From contig NZ_RAPE01000002.1 of assembly GCF_003651245.1 (NCBI RefSeq), positions 1 through 64,000 on the forward strand: a stretch of DNA of 64,000 bases, given 5' to 3'. The translations under genes and the position numbers were made by a program. The notes beneath the pieces were generated by a model that did not search any database, was not told the DNA's origin, and was given only the letters and a program-made list of their open reading frames with translations. Below are positions 40,687 to 50,366 of the stretch, piece by piece (position 1 is the first letter of the stretch; each line of letters opens with the position of its first letter). The stretch comes from Roseovarius spongiae (GTDB taxonomy: Bacteria > Pseudomonadota > Alphaproteobacteria > Rhodobacterales > Rhodobacteraceae).

Positions 40687-42291
40687 ATGTCGAACTATTT
40701 CAAGCTGATCGTGCTTGGCGTGATCACGCTGCTGGCGCTGATAGCGGCCAACAATGCGCGCGACGCGGCCTATTTGGCAAACGCGCTGACCGTGGCGCTG
40801 GCGGCCGCGGCCGTTTTCCTCTGGGTGCTGCGCAACACCGACGAACCCGTGGCGCGGGTCGATCTGTCGGGTGAATACCTCGACGGCGTGGTGCGCGCCG
40901 GGGTGGTGGCGACCGCGCTCTGGGGTGTCGTCGGCTTCCTCGTGGGCACGTTCATCGCCTTCCAGCTGGCCTTTCCCGAGCTCAACTTCGAATGGGCCGA
41001 GGGTTACGCCAATTTCGGCCGGCTGCGACAGCTTCATACCTCGGCGGTGATCTTCGCCTTTGGCGGCAACGCGCTGATCGCGACGTCGCTCTATGTTGTG
41101 CAGCGCACCGCCGCGGCGCGGCTCTGGGGCGGGAACCTCGCGTGGTTCGTGTTCTGGGGGTATCAGCTCTTCATCGTGCTGGCGGCGACGGGTTACCTGT
41201 TGGGCGCGACGCAGTCCAAGGAATACGCCGAGCCGGAATGGTACGCCGACTGGTGGCTCACCGTCGTTTGGCTTTCCTATCTCGCGGTGTTCGTCGGCAC
41301 GCTGGTCAAGCGGCGCGAGCCGCATATCTACGTGGCCAACTGGTTCTACCTCGGCTTCATCATCACCGTGGCGATGCTGCACGTGGTCAACAACCTCTCC
41401 ATCCCGGTCAGCATCTTCGGATCGAAATCCGTGCAGGTCTTTTCGGGCGTGCAGGACGCGATGGTGCAGTGGTGGTACGGGCACAACGCGGTGGGCTTCT
41501 TCCTTACGGCCGGGTTCCTCGGGATGATGTACTACTTTGTCCCGAAACAGGCGGAGCGTCCGGTCTATTCCTACAAGCTCAGCATCATCCACTTCTGGGC
41601 GCTGATCTTTCTCTACATCTGGGCGGGTCCGCACCATCTGCACTACACGGCGCTGCCCGACTGGGCTTCGACGCTGGGCATGGTGTTCTCGATCATCCTG
41701 TGGATGCCCTCCTGGGGCGGGATGATCAACGGGCTGATGACGCTGTCGGGCGCCTGGGACAAGCTGCGCACCGATCCGGTGATCCGCATGATGGTGATCT
41801 CCATCGGGTTCTACGGCATGTCCACCTTCGAGGGGCCGATGATGTCGATCCGGGCCGTCAACTCGCTGTCGCACTATACCGACTGGACGATCGGACATGT
41901 GCATTCCGGCGCGCTGGGCTGGAACGGGATGATCACCTTCGGCGCGCTCTATTTCCTGGTGCCGCGCCTCTGGAACCGCGAGCGGCTCTATAGTCTGAGC
42001 CTGGTGTCCTGGCATTTCTGGCTCGCCACGATCGGGATCATCCTCTACGCGGCCTCGATGTGGGTCACGGGGATCATGGAGGGCCTGATGTGGCGCGAGG
42101 TGGACGCCAACGGCTTCCTCGTGAACAGTTTCGCCGACACCGTGGCGGCCAAGTTCCCGATGTATGTCGTGCGCGGCCTTGGCGGGGTGCTGTTCCTGAG
42201 CGGCGCGCTGATCATGTGCTACAACCTTTACATGACCGTGCGTCGGAGCCCTGCCGTTGCGGCGGGCAACTCCGCCGTGCCGGCGGAATAG
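40687..42291 (+). CDS. ccoN: cbb3-type cytochrome c oxidase subunit I
   Basis: This 534-residue catalytic subunit has twelve membrane helices and the conserved histidines of the two haems b and CuB. They include [15 protein letters not shown] (helix II), [38 protein letters not shown] and [15 protein letters not shown]. The latter blocks include the cbb3-type active-site Tyr in a different helix from other oxidases. It reduces oxygen to water at very low concentrations and pumps protons. It is the first gene of ccoNOQP. Confidence 0.95.
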   Translation: MSNYFKLIVLGVITLLALIAANNARDAAYLANALTVALAAAAVFLWVLRNTDEPVARVDLSGEYLDGVVRAGVVATALWGVVGFLVGTFIAFQLAFPELNFEWAEGYANFGRLRQLHTSAVIFAFGGNALIATSLYVVQRTAAARLWGGNLAWFVFWGYQLFIVLAATGYLLGATQSKEYAEPEWYADWWLTVVWLSYLAVFVGTLVKRREPHIYVANWFYLGFIITVAMLHVVNNLSIPVSIFGSKSVQVFSGVQDAMVQWWYGHNAVGFFLTAGFLGMMYYFVPKQAERPVYSYKLSIIHFWALIFLYIWAGPHHLHYTALPDWASTLGMVFSIILWMPSWGGMINGLMTLSGAWDKLRTDPVIRMMVISIGFYGMSTFEGPMMSIRAVNSLSHYTDWTIGHVHSGALGWNGMITFGALYFLVPRLWNRERLYSLSLVSWHFWLATIGIILYAASMWVTGIMEGLMWREVDANGFLVNSFADTVAAKFPMYVVRGLGGVLFLSGALIMCYNLYMTVRRSPAVAAGNSAVPAE

Positions 42292-42307
42292 ACGGGGGTC
42301 GACACCA

Positions 42308-43033
42308 ATGGCGATTCTGCAAAAACACCAGATCCTTGAGAGAAACGTGACCCTGCTGGCGATCTTCGCCTTTCTGGTGGTCTCGATCGGGGGGATCGTC
42401 CAGATCGCCCCGCTGTTCTGGCTCGAGAACACCATCGAGGACGTGGAGGGCATGCGACCCTATTCGCCGCTGGAGCTGACCGGGCGCGACATCTATGTGC
42501 GCGAGGGCTGCTACGTCTGCCACAGCCAGATGATCCGCCCCATGCGCGACGAGGTCGAACGCTACGGGCACTACTCCCTCGCGGCGGAGAGCAAGTACGA
42601 TCACCCGTTCCAATGGGGCTCCAAGCGCACGGGGCCGGACCTCGCGCGGGTCGGCGGGCGGTATTCGGACGAATGGCACCTTGATCACATGCGCGACCCG
42701 CAGTCGGTGGTGCCGGAATCCGTGATGCCGAAATACGGCTATCTCGAGGATCGGCTGATCTCGCCCGATTACATCGAGGACCTGCTGCGCACACATCGCA
42801 TGGTCGGGGTGCCCTATACCGACGAGATGATCGAGAACGCCGCCGCCGACTTCAAGGTGCAGGTTGATCCGTTCGGCGATTACGACGCCATGCTCGAACG
42901 CTACCCGGGCGCGCAGGTGCGCAATTTCGACGGGCAGCCGGGCATCTCGGAGATGGATGCGCTGATCGCCTACCTGCAGATGCTCGGAACGCTGGTCGAT
43001 TTCTCGACCTTCACCCCGGTGGAGAGCCGGTAG
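42308..43033 (+). CDS. ccoO: cbb3 oxidase mono-haem cytochrome c subunit II
   Basis: This 241-residue subunit has an N-terminal membrane anchor ([21 protein letters not shown]) and a single haem c site CYVCHSQM at about residue 71, preceded by GRDIYVREG. The [21 protein letters not shown] block carries the Met ligand. It starts 16 bp after ccoN; the ATG with [11 protein letters not shown] matches the family start. It passes electrons from CcoP to CcoN. Confidence 0.95.
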   Translation: MAILQKHQILERNVTLLAIFAFLVVSIGGIVQIAPLFWLENTIEDVEGMRPYSPLELTGRDIYVREGCYVCHSQMIRPMRDEVERYGHYSLAAESKYDHPFQWGSKRTGPDLARVGGRYSDEWHLDHMRDPQSVVPESVMPKYGYLEDRLISPDYIEDLLRTHRMVGVPYTDEMIENAAADFKVQVDPFGDYDAMLERYPGAQVRNFDGQPGISEMDALIAYLQMLGTLVDFSTFTPVESR

Positions 43034-43047
43034 GGATGGAGAGCGAC

Positions 43048-43263
43048 ATGGAAACCTACTCGTTCCTGCGGCAATTCGCGGACAGCTGGATGCTTCTCGC
43101 ATTGTTCGTGTTCTTCGTCGGCATGGTCGTCTGGGTGTTCCGGCCCGGCGGCTCCAAACGCTACGAGAACCAGCGCAACATTCCCTTCCGGCACGAGGAC
43201 AAGCCCGCGCCGGACGACGCCGGCGGCGATGACGACGACGGCGACGACGCCAAGGAGAAGTGA
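43048..43263 (+). CDS. ccoQ: cbb3 oxidase small subunit CcoQ (FixQ)
   Basis: This 71-residue, single-helix protein opens [31 protein letters not shown], followed by a basic patch and an Asp-rich tail. CcoQ stabilises or tunes the oxidase. ATG 43048 is preceded by GGAGAGCGAC as ribosome site; ATG 43036 is an alternative that adds four residues. The acidic tail (about residues 53-68) is longer than is common. Confidence 0.9.
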   Translation: METYSFLRQFADSWMLLALFVFFVGMVVWVFRPGGSKRYENQRNIPFRHEDKPAPDDAGGDDDDGDDAKEK

Positions 43264-43268
43264 CAAGA

Positions 43269-44132
43269 ATGGCCAAGAAATCGAAGAAGATCGCAGAAGA
43301 CCCGAAGACTACCGGCCATAGCTGGGACGGGATCGAGGAGTTCGACAACCCGATGCCGCGCTGGTGGCTCTGGACATTTTACGCCACGATCATCTGGGGC
43401 GTCGGCTATACCATCGCCTATCCCGCCTGGCCGATGATCAGCGGCGCGACGAGCGGCCTTCTGGGCTGGTCAACACGCGCCAACGTCGCCGCCGACATCC
43501 AGCGCGCCGAAGACGCCAACAAGGAGAACTGGGACCAGCTCGCCTCTGTCGATCTGGCCGAGATCGAGAAGAACCCCGAACTCAACGCCTACGCCAGCAA
43601 GGCGGGCGCGTCGGTCTTCATGACCTTCTGCGCGCAGTGTCACGGATCGGGCGCGGCGGGGGCCAAGGGCTATCCCAACCTGCTGGACAACGACTGGCTC
43701 TGGGGCGGCCGGATCGAGGATATTCACGCCACCGTCGCGCACGGCATCCGCAACGAGGAAGACCCCGACGCGCGCTATTCCGAGATGCCCGCCTTCGGCG
43801 ACATCCTGAGCAAGGAGGAGATCGACCAGGTCGTGAACTACGTCATGTCGCTGTCCAAGACGCCACGAGACGCGTCGATGGTCGCGGCGGGGGAGACGGT
43901 CTTCATGGACAACTGCGCCACTTGTCACGGCGACGACGCCACGGGCGACCGCAGCATGGGCGCGCCCAACCTGCGGGACGCGATCTGGCTCTATGGCGGG
44001 GATTACGACACGCTCAAGACGACGGTCACCTATAGCCGGTTCGGCGTCATGCCGGCGTGGTCGTCGCGGCTGAGCGATGCGCAGATACGCGCGGTCGCGG
44101 CCTACGTGCACCAGCTTGGCGGGGGGGAGTAA
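43269..44132 (+). CDS. ccoP: cbb3 oxidase di-haem cytochrome c subunit III
   Basis: This 287-residue subunit has a lysine-rich N-terminus, a membrane helix ([20 protein letters not shown]) and two cytochrome c domains with CAQCHGS and CATCHGD. The Met ligands are in MPAFG (first) and MPAWS (second). It accepts electrons from soluble or membrane-bound cytochrome c. ATG 43269 starts 5 bp after ccoQ; a GTG at 43260 would overlap it. The gene ends the ccoNOQP operon, followed by a terminator. Confidence 0.94.
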   Translation: MAKKSKKIAEDPKTTGHSWDGIEEFDNPMPRWWLWTFYATIIWGVGYTIAYPAWPMISGATSGLLGWSTRANVAADIQRAEDANKENWDQLASVDLAEIEKNPELNAYASKAGASVFMTFCAQCHGSGAAGAKGYPNLLDNDWLWGGRIEDIHATVAHGIRNEEDPDARYSEMPAFGDILSKEEIDQVVNYVMSLSKTPRDASMVAAGETVFMDNCATCHGDDATGDRSMGAPNLRDAIWLYGGDYDTLKTTVTYSRFGVMPAWSSRLSDAQIRAVAAYVHQLGGGE

Positions 44133-44155
44133 CCCCCGCCGCGCGGGAAGAGTGG

Positions 44156-44228
44156 CCCGCAGGTAGTTCCTGCCTGCGGGAAGGCGCCGGCCCCTGATCC
44201 GTTCACGCGTTTCCGCAGGGCCGGCGCC
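44156..44228. repeat. Two strong hairpins after ccoP
   Basis: First hairpin: CCCGCAGG (44156-44163) with CCTGCGGG (44173-44180); a smaller alternative CAGG/CCTG lies inside. Second: GGCGCCGGCCC (44183-44193) with GGGCCGGCGCC (44218-44228), a perfect 11-bp stem with a 24-base loop. Neither is followed by a T-run. Together with the terminator at 44244 they form three stems in 110 bp, likely protecting the ccoNOQP mRNA end. Confidence 0.5.
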
Positions 44229-44243
44229 GATTCAACGCTGCTC

Positions 44244-44266
44244 AGCGCCCCCTTGCGGGCGCTTTT
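44244..44266 (+). terminator. Rho-independent terminator of ccoNOQP
   Basis: AGCGCCC (44244-44250) and GGGCGCT (44257-44263) form a 7-bp GC stem with a 6-base loop, directly followed by TTTT (run 44263-44266). It is the third of three stem-loops after ccoP and the only one with a T-run. Confidence 0.7.
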
Positions 44267-44728
44267 CGCGTTTGGGACGGTGGGGCGGGTTGCCAGTGTT
44301 CGGAGGCAGGCGGATATTCTTGTGACGTGCGGTTAATGGCCGCGAAGAGGCCATGTTGAATTATCGCGGCGCGGAATCAAGGCCGCAGGCCGCCGCGCAT
44401 CGCCGGGCCGCCCCCCGGCACGGCGATTGGGCTGCCACCAGCGCAGTGATCTGATTTTTTCGGATTTGGCAGGCATAAAGCGCTGCCTAATTATCGTTGG
44501 ATCGCCGCACCGCGGCCCGCCGATGCACGTCTTTCGCTAACGACCGCTTTGTCCCGCTAAACCGCCGGCCCGCATATCTGGCGTATCGTCCATTTTTTCT
44601 ACGAAACTGGCCTCCCCTCAAACGCCCCATCCCGTCACAGCCGGGCCGCACCCGGTTCGGGCGCGGCCCATCGGCGGCCGCGCCACGGCCAGCGGCGGGA
44701 GAGGCCGACCGGGGCGGGACGGTGCGGC
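44267..44728. other. Gene-poor stretch between the two cco operons
   Basis: About 460 bp without a credible reading frame. GC is uneven: there is an AT-rich patch near 44455-44600 with TTTTTT at about 44455 inside a GC-rich background. No tRNA, integrase or repeat was recognised. Together with the LysR gene it separates ccoNOQP from ccoGHIS and may be old insertion debris. Confidence 0.35.
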
Positions 44729-44875
44729 TCAGTCGCGGCGCCGCGCGGTGGTGTGCGCCTCGATCTCGGCCTCGCGGCGACGGTCGAAGCGCTGCTTCTC
44801 ACCCCAGTGGTTCGTCGAGTCGCGTTCCTCGGCGCGGGCGGCGGTCATGAAAGATTTGGCGAATATGGCCAGCAT
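44729..44875 (-). CDS. 48-residue protein of unknown function
   Basis: A short frame on the minus strand encodes MLAIFAKSFMTAARAEERD, continuing with DSTNHWGEKQRFDRRREAEIE and ending RRRD. It has a good ribosome site (GAAAGGAAA about 6 bp before the ATG). The N-terminus is mildly hydrophobic or amphipathic, and the rest is highly charged and probably helical. It is divergent from the LysR gene 99 bp away, the usual place for a LysR target gene. I do not recognise a family. Confidence 0.55.
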   Translation of the reverse strand: MLAIFAKSFMTAARAEERDSTNHWGEKQRFDRRREAEIEAHTTARRRD

Positions 44876-44973
44876 GGCGTTTCCTTTCGCGATGGCGTTG
44901 CGTGACTTAAATTTAGGCGGTACCTTGCCTTAATACGATTCAGAAAGTTTACATGCCTGTAAGGAATTCTAAC

Positions 44974-45855
44974 ATGATTGACTGGCGCGCCCTGCCACCC
45001 CTCACGGCGCTGCGCGCCTTTGTCGCGCTGGCGCAGGCCGGGAGCGCGGGCGGGGCGGGCAGGCTGCTCAACGTGAGCCATGCGGCGATCAGCCAGCAGG
45101 TCAAGGCGCTCGAGGCGCATATGGGCCTGCCGCTGGTGGATCGCAGCGGGCGCGGTCTGACTCTCACCACCGAGGGCGAAGCGCTGGCCGCCGCGCTGGC
45201 CGAAGGGTTCGGCGCCATCGCGCAGACGGCGGCGCAGCTGACCGGCGCGGATGCGGACCGCCCCCTGCAGGTCACGACCACGCCGCAGTTCGCGGCCAAC
45301 TGGCTGATGCCGCGGCTGCGCGATTTCCAGGAGCGTCATCCGGGGATCGATCTGATGGTGAATCCGTCGCCTACGCTTGCGGACCCGAGCGCGGGCGGGA
45401 TCGACCTGGCCGTGCGTTTCGGGGCGGGGCAATGGCCGGGGCTCGACGCGGAGTTGCTGGTGCCGACCGATGTCGTGGTCGTCGCCGCGCCGTCGCTGGT
45501 GGGTGACCGCGTCTTCGCCGATGCGCGCGAGTTGCTGGACTATCCCTGGCTGGACGAGCTTGACGCGCTCCAGGCGCAGGACTGGCTGACGCGGGCCGGC
45601 GTGACGCAGGGGCGGGCGCGCTCGGTCACGATGCTGCCCGGCAACCTTCTGCTCGAGGGGGCGCGCAGCGGGCAGGGCATCGCGGTGCTGACGCAGAAAT
45701 GGGTCGAAAAGGACGTGGCGACAGGCAATCTGCGCATCCTCTTTCGCGACGAGGGCGCGACCGGGTATTTCATCGTCACCCGCCCCGGCGTGCTGCGCCC
45801 GCCCGCGCGCACGTTCCTGCGCTGGCTGCGTCGTCACAGGGATGCGACAGACTGA
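44974..45855 (+). CDS. LysR-family transcriptional regulator (GcvA-like)
   Basis: This 293-residue regulator has an N-terminal winged HTH (LPPLTALRAFVALAQAGSAGGAGRLLNVSHAAISQQVKALEAH) and an effector-binding domain with TTTPQFAANWLMPRLRDFQERHPGIDL and IDLAVRFGAGQWPGL, wording typical of the GcvA subgroup. ATG 44974 is chosen because AAGGA sits 9 bp before it; ATG 44953 has none. It lies between ccoP and ccoG and is divergent from the 48-residue ORF, which it may control. No link to the oxidase is evident. Confidence 0.88.
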   Translation: MIDWRALPPLTALRAFVALAQAGSAGGAGRLLNVSHAAISQQVKALEAHMGLPLVDRSGRGLTLTTEGEALAAALAEGFGAIAQTAAQLTGADADRPLQVTTTPQFAANWLMPRLRDFQERHPGIDLMVNPSPTLADPSAGGIDLAVRFGAGQWPGLDAELLVPTDVVVVAAPSLVGDRVFADARELLDYPWLDELDALQAQDWLTRAGVTQGRARSVTMLPGNLLLEGARSGQGIAVLTQKWVEKDVATGNLRILFRDEGATGYFIVTRPGVLRPPARTFLRWLRRHRDATD

Positions 45856-45905
45856 AGCGGGGCCTTGCTTCCGGCGCCGCGAAAGATCAGGTACGGACTC
45901 GAAAT

Positions 45906-45919
45906 TTGATGCAGGTCAA
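45906..45919 (+). promoter_or_regulatory. FNR box upstream of ccoG
   Basis: TTGAT-GCAG-GTCAA matches TTGAT-N4-GTCAA, 66 bp before the GTG start at 45985 (or 29 bp before TTG 45949). It gives the assembly operon ccoGHIS its own FnrL control independent of ccoNOQP. Confidence 0.82.
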
Positions 45920-45984
45920 GGCTGCCGGGGAAGGCCGCTGCGACAAGGTTGCACGACACGTCCGCAAGACCGGAGACATTTGCC

Positions 45985-47538
45985 GTGGCCGACAGTCCCG
46001 CCGACACGCCCCCCGAGCTTTTCGCCGCGCGCGAACCTGTATTTCCCAAGAAGGTGAAGGGCGCGTTCCGCAACCTCAAATGGGTGATCATGGCGATCAC
46101 CCTCGGGATCTACTACGTCACGCCCTGGATCCGCTGGGACCGCGGTCCGAACCTCCCCGACCAGGCGGTGCTGGTGGATCTCGCGAACCGGCGGTTCTAT
46201 TTCTTCTGGATCGAGATCTGGCCACACGAATTCTACTTCGTCGCCGGCCTTCTGGTGATGGCGGGACTGGGGCTGTTCCTGTTCACCTCGGCGCTGGGCC
46301 GGGTCTGGTGCGGCTACGCCTGTCCGCAGACGGTGTGGACGGATCTCTTCATCCTCGTTGAGCGCTGGATCGAGGGCGACCGCAACGCGCGGCTGCGCCT
46401 GCACCGGCAGAAGAAATGGGACATCCGCAAGGCGCGGCTGCGCATCACCAAGTGGATCACCTGGCTTCTGATCGCGGTGGCGACCGGGGGCGCGTGGGTG
46501 TTCTACTTTGCCGACGCGCCGACGTTGCTGGGCAACCTGCTGACCGGCGCCGCGCACCCGGTGGCCTATACCACCGTGGCGATCCTGACCGCGACGACGT
46601 TCTTCTTCGGCGGCTTCGCGCGCGAGCAGATCTGCATCTACGCCTGCCCCTGGCCGCGGATCCAGGCGGCGATGATGGACGAGGACACGCTGGTCGTCGG
46701 TTACCGCGAATGGCGCGGAGAGCCGCGCGGCAAGAGCAACGTGCGCCGCCGCGACGCCGAGACGGCCAGGGCCGCCGAGGCGGAATCGCGCGCCGCCGGC
46801 CCGGGCAAGGCGACCTACGGCCCGACGCCCTATCCCGGCGTGCCGCTGAGCGACATCGACGCGGCGGCCAAGGACGGCCCCGGCGACTGCATCGACTGCA
46901 TGGCCTGCGTCAACGTCTGCCCGATGGGCATCGACATCCGCGACGGACAGCAGATGGAGTGCATCACCTGCGCGCTCTGCATCGACGCCTGCGACGACAT
47001 CATGGCCAAGATCGGCAAGCCGCGCGGGCTGATCGACTACATGGCGCTGACCGACGAGGTGAACGAGAGGGCCGGCCAGCAGGCGCGCCCGATCATCAGG
47101 CACATCCTGCGACCCCGAACGGTTCTCTACACGGCGCTCTGGGCCTTGGTGGGGATCGGGCTGATCGTGGCGCTGTTCATCCGCCCCGATATCGAGATGT
47201 CGGTCGCGCCGGTGCGCAACCCGACCTTCGTGACCATGGCCGACGGCGCGGTGCGCAACACCTACGAGGTGCGCCTTCTCAACAAGCATGGCGAGGACCG
47301 CCCGTTCCGCCTGACGGTCAAGGGCGACCCGAGCATTCGCCTGTCGATCGAGGGGACGCCCTATGGTAGCATCACGGCGCCGGCGGACAGTACGCTCAAC
47401 CAGCGGGTCTACTTGCAGGCGCCCGCCGGGTCGGACCCGGCAGAAAGCGCGCGCAGCGATGTGCGCATCTGGGTCGAGGATATGTCCACCGGCGAACGTG
47501 CGTCCAAGGACACGATCTTTAACGGAAGGGGCGACTGA
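45985..47538 (+). CDS. ccoG: cbb3 oxidase accessory protein CcoG (polyferredoxin-type copper reductase)
   Basis: This protein of about 517 residues has five membrane helices, GRVWCGYACPQTVW, a second CxxxCP in CIYACPWPR and two [4Fe-4S] sites (CIDCMACVNVCP and CITCALCIDAC). A C-terminal Ig-like domain begins about residue 400. CcoG reduces Cu(II) during maturation of the oxidase. The start is uncertain: GTG 45985 gives the usual N-terminal length, and TTG 45949 would add 12 residues. The last base overlaps the ccoH start. Confidence 0.9.
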   Translation: MADSPADTPPELFAAREPVFPKKVKGAFRNLKWVIMAITLGIYYVTPWIRWDRGPNLPDQAVLVDLANRRFYFFWIEIWPHEFYFVAGLLVMAGLGLFLFTSALGRVWCGYACPQTVWTDLFILVERWIEGDRNARLRLHRQKKWDIRKARLRITKWITWLLIAVATGGAWVFYFADAPTLLGNLLTGAAHPVAYTTVAILTATTFFFGGFAREQICIYACPWPRIQAAMMDEDTLVVGYREWRGEPRGKSNVRRRDAETARAAEAESRAAGPGKATYGPTPYPGVPLSDIDAAAKDGPGDCIDCMACVNVCPMGIDIRDGQQMECITCALCIDACDDIMAKIGKPRGLIDYMALTDEVNERAGQQARPIIRHILRPRTVLYTALWALVGIGLIVALFIRPDIEMSVAPVRNPTFVTMADGAVRNTYEVRLLNKHGEDRPFRLTVKGDPSIRLSIEGTPYGSITAPADSTLNQRVYLQAPAGSDPAESARSDVRIWVEDMSTGERASKDTIFNGRGD

Positions 47539-47993
47539 TGGCTGAGCGGCGGATCACGGGGCGCCATGTTCTGATCGGCTTTTGCGCCGCCTTCGGGGTC
47601 ATCATCGCGGTCAACCTGGCGCTGGCCTATAGCGCGGTGAAGACGTTTCCGGGGCTCGAGGTGGCCAACTCCTATGTCGCGAGCCAGGAATTCGACGATC
47701 GCCGCGCCGCGCAGGAGGCGCTGGGCTGGAGCGTGGAGGCGACCCATCACGCGGGCGTGCTGACGCTGGCGATCACCGGCGCGGATGGCGCACCGGTGCG
47801 GGTGGCGTCGCTTGACGCAGTGCTGGGGCGCGCCACGTCCGTGCGCGACGACGTGACGCCGGATTTCAGCTTTGACGGCGCGGCCTACACCGCGCCGCTC
47901 GACCTTGGCGCGGGCAACTGGAACATCCGCATGCAGGCCACGGCGCTGGACGGAACCGAATTTCGTCAGCGGGTCGTGCTCATCAAGCGATGA
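47538..47993 (+). CDS. ccoH: cbb3 oxidase assembly protein CcoH (FixH)
   Basis: This 151-residue protein has one N-terminal membrane helix (GRHVLIGFCAAFGVIIAVNLALAYSAVKTFPGLEV, ending with the FixH NSYVASQEF block) and a periplasmic beta domain. It joins CcoN during assembly. ATG 47538 overlaps the ccoG stop by one base, and its stop overlaps ccoI, so translation is coupled. Confidence 0.9.
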   Translation: MAERRITGRHVLIGFCAAFGVIIAVNLALAYSAVKTFPGLEVANSYVASQEFDDRRAAQEALGWSVEATHHAGVLTLAITGADGAPVRVASLDAVLGRATSVRDDVTPDFSFDGAAYTAPLDLGAGNWNIRMQATALDGTEFRQRVVLIKR

Positions 47994-50188
47994 CCGCCGC
48001 GCTGCATCCTCCCGCCTCGGCCTGTCCGGCCTGTGACGCCGCCCCGGCGGCGCTGGCGGCGGCCGAGGCCGGACGGCCCTCGCCGGGCGAAATCCTGCTG
48101 TCGCTGCCGACGATCCACTGCGCGGCCTGCATCGCCAAGATCGAGCGGGGCCTGGGCGCGCGTTCGGACGTGCGCGCCGCGCGGGTCAACCTCACGCTCA
48201 AGCGCGCGACGATCGACGCCGACCCGGAGGTGAGCGCCGAGGACATGATCGCCGCCGTGGAGGCGCTGGGCTTTGAGGCGCACGAACTCGACGCCGCCGC
48301 GCTCGTCGCGACGGCGACCGACCGGGCCGGGCGCGACCTGCTGATGCGCCTCGCCGTGGCGGGGTTCGCGAGCATGAACGTGATGCTGCTGTCGGTCGCC
48401 GTCTGGTCCGGGGCGGCGGACGCGACGCGCGATTTGTTCCACTGGATCAGCGCCGCCATCGCGCTGCCGGCGATCGCGTTTTCCGGGCAGCCGTTCTTTC
48501 GCAACGCCTGGGGCGCGCTGCGCGCCGGGCGGCTCAACATGGATGTGCCGATCACGCTGGCGATCCTGCTGGCGCTGGTGACATCCCTATGGGAAACCGC
48601 GCTCAGCGGCCATCACGCCTATTTCGATGCGGCGCTGACGCTGGTGTTCTTCCTGCTGGCGGGGCGCTACCTTGATCATCGCACGCGCAGCATCGCGCGC
48701 TCGGCCGCAGAGGAGTTGACCGCGCTCGAGACGCCGCGCGCCTGGCGCATCGAGCGCGACGGCGAACGTCAGGTGGCGGTGGCTGAACTGCGCCCCGGCG
48801 ACTTGATCCGCGTGCGCCCCGGCGGGCGGATGCCGGTGGACGGCGAAATCGCCGAGGGCGTTTCCGAGCTCGACCGCTCGCTTCTCACCGGTGAGACGCT
48901 GCCGGTCTTCGCCGGGCCGGGGCAGGCGGTGTCGGCGGGCGAGATGAACCTGACCGGCCCGCTCACCGTGCGCGCGACGGCGGTGGGGCGGGACAGTTCG
49001 CTGCACCGCATGGCCGATCTCGTCGCGGTGGCCGAGGCGGGGCGCGGCAACTACACCTCGCTCGCGGATCGCGCGGCCAAGCTCTATGCGCCGGGGGTGC
49101 ATATCCTCTCCGCGCTGGCCTTTGTCGGGTGGTACCTTTATACCTTTGACATTCGCACCGCGCTCAACATCGCGGCGGCGGTTCTGATCATCACCTGTCC
49201 CTGCGCGCTTGGCCTTGCGGTGCCGGCGGTGACCACGGCGGCGAGCGGGCGGCTCTTCCGGCGCGGGATGCTGATCAAGAGCGCGACCGCGCTCGAACGG
49301 CTGGCCGAGGTCGACACGGTGGTCTTCGACAAGACCGGGACCCTGACCACGGGGGCGCCGGTGCTTGAGAACCTGCATGATCTGGACGACGAGGCGGCGG
49401 CTGTTGCGCTGGCGCTGGCGATGGGATCGTCGCACCCGTTGTCGCGCGCGCTGGTGCAGGCGGCGCAGGCCGCCGGCGTCCGTCCGGCGCGGGTGAGCGA
49501 CATCGAGGAGGCGCCGGGCTACGGGGCGCGCGGTCGCTGGAACGGGCGGGAGGTGCGCCTTGGCCGCGCGTCCTGGACCGGGGCGGAGCCGCTGGCGCAG
49601 ACCGCCACCTACCTGAAGCTGGGCGAGGGCGATACGCGGGCGCTGCGCTTTGCCGACGCGCTGCGCGAAGGGGCCGAGGAGGCAGTCGGCGCGCTCATCG
49701 CGTCCGGGCGCGAGGTCTATCTGCTTTCGGGCGACGGCGCGCCTGCGGTCGAGGCGATGGCCGCAAGGCTCGGCATCGCGCGCTGGATGGCCGAGGCGCT
49801 GCCAGAGGACAAGGCGTCCCGCATCGCGGCGCTGCGCGACGAGGGGCGGCGCGTGCTGATGGTGGGCGACGGGCTCAACGACACGGCGGCGCTGGCGGCG
49901 GCGCATGTCTCGATCTCCCCGGCGAGCGCGCTGGACGCGGCGCGGGTGGCGTCGGACATGGTGCTGCTGGGGAGCGATCTGCGCGTGCTGGCCGAGGCGA
50001 CGACGATCGCGCAATCGGCCCGGCGGCGGATCGCGGAAAACTTCCGCATCGCCACGCTCTACAACGTCCTCGCGGTGCCGCTGGCGGTCGCGGGGTTCGC
50101 CACGCCGCTGATCGCGGCGCTGGCGATGTCCACGAGTTCGATCATCGTCTCGCTCAACGCGTTGCGGCTCAGGGGAGGGCAGGCATGA
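47990..50188 (+). CDS. ccoI: Copper-transporting P1B ATPase CcoI (FixI)
   Basis: This 732-residue ATPase has an N-terminal CPACDAA cysteine pair, an HMA domain with IHCAACIAKIE, eight membrane helices, TGETLPV, ITCPCALGLAVPA, DKTGTLTTG, SSHPLSRAL and VGDGLNDTAAL. The ending SSIIVSLNALRLR matches copper P1B ATPases. It moves copper to the periplasm for the CuB centre of the cbb3 oxidase. The extra N-terminal CxxC is typical of CcoI and distinguishes it from general copper exporters. Confidence 0.92.
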   Translation: MTAALHPPASACPACDAAPAALAAAEAGRPSPGEILLSLPTIHCAACIAKIERGLGARSDVRAARVNLTLKRATIDADPEVSAEDMIAAVEALGFEAHELDAAALVATATDRAGRDLLMRLAVAGFASMNVMLLSVAVWSGAADATRDLFHWISAAIALPAIAFSGQPFFRNAWGALRAGRLNMDVPITLAILLALVTSLWETALSGHHAYFDAALTLVFFLLAGRYLDHRTRSIARSAAEELTALETPRAWRIERDGERQVAVAELRPGDLIRVRPGGRMPVDGEIAEGVSELDRSLLTGETLPVFAGPGQAVSAGEMNLTGPLTVRATAVGRDSSLHRMADLVAVAEAGRGNYTSLADRAAKLYAPGVHILSALAFVGWYLYTFDIRTALNIAAAVLIITCPCALGLAVPAVTTAASGRLFRRGMLIKSATALERLAEVDTVVFDKTGTLTTGAPVLENLHDLDDEAAAVALALAMGSSHPLSRALVQAAQAAGVRPARVSDIEEAPGYGARGRWNGREVRLGRASWTGAEPLAQTATYLKLGEGDTRALRFADALREGAEEAVGALIASGREVYLLSGDGAPAVEAMAARLGIARWMAEALPEDKASRIAALRDEGRRVLMVGDGLNDTAALAAAHVSISPASALDAARVASDMVLLGSDLRVLAEATTIAQSARRRIAENFRIATLYNVLAVPLAVAGFATPLIAALAMSTSSIIVSLNALRLRGGQA

Positions 50189-50343
50189 ACATCCTTACCT
50201 ATCTCATTCCCGTTTCCCTGTTTCTCGGGGGGATCGGCCTTGTCGGGTTCATCTACACGGTGCGCAGCAACCAGTATGACGACCCCGAGGGCGACAGCCG
50301 GCGCATCCTGTCGGATGAATGGGACGACAATCCCAAGCCGTGA
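50185..50343 (+). CDS. ccoS: cbb3 oxidase maturation protein CcoS (FixS)
   Basis: This 52-residue protein begins MNILTYLIPVSLFLGGIGLV (single helix) and continues with YTVRSNQYDDPEGDSRRIL, the CcoS signature (N-Q-Y/F-D-D-x-x-G). The ATG overlaps the ccoI stop (ATGA). It is needed to insert cofactors into the oxidase. It ends the ccoGHIS operon, 23 bp from the convergent carboxypeptidase gene. Confidence 0.93.
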   Translation: MNILTYLIPVSLFLGGIGLVGFIYTVRSNQYDDPEGDSRRILSDEWDDNPKP

Positions 50344-50366
50344 GCGGTTCGCCGGGCCGGGGGCGT

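Noticed and set aside
40549..42453. A 634-codon minus-strand frame across ccoN
   Set aside because: It is a His/Arg/Asp-rich shadow; ccoN on the plus strand accounts for the region fully.
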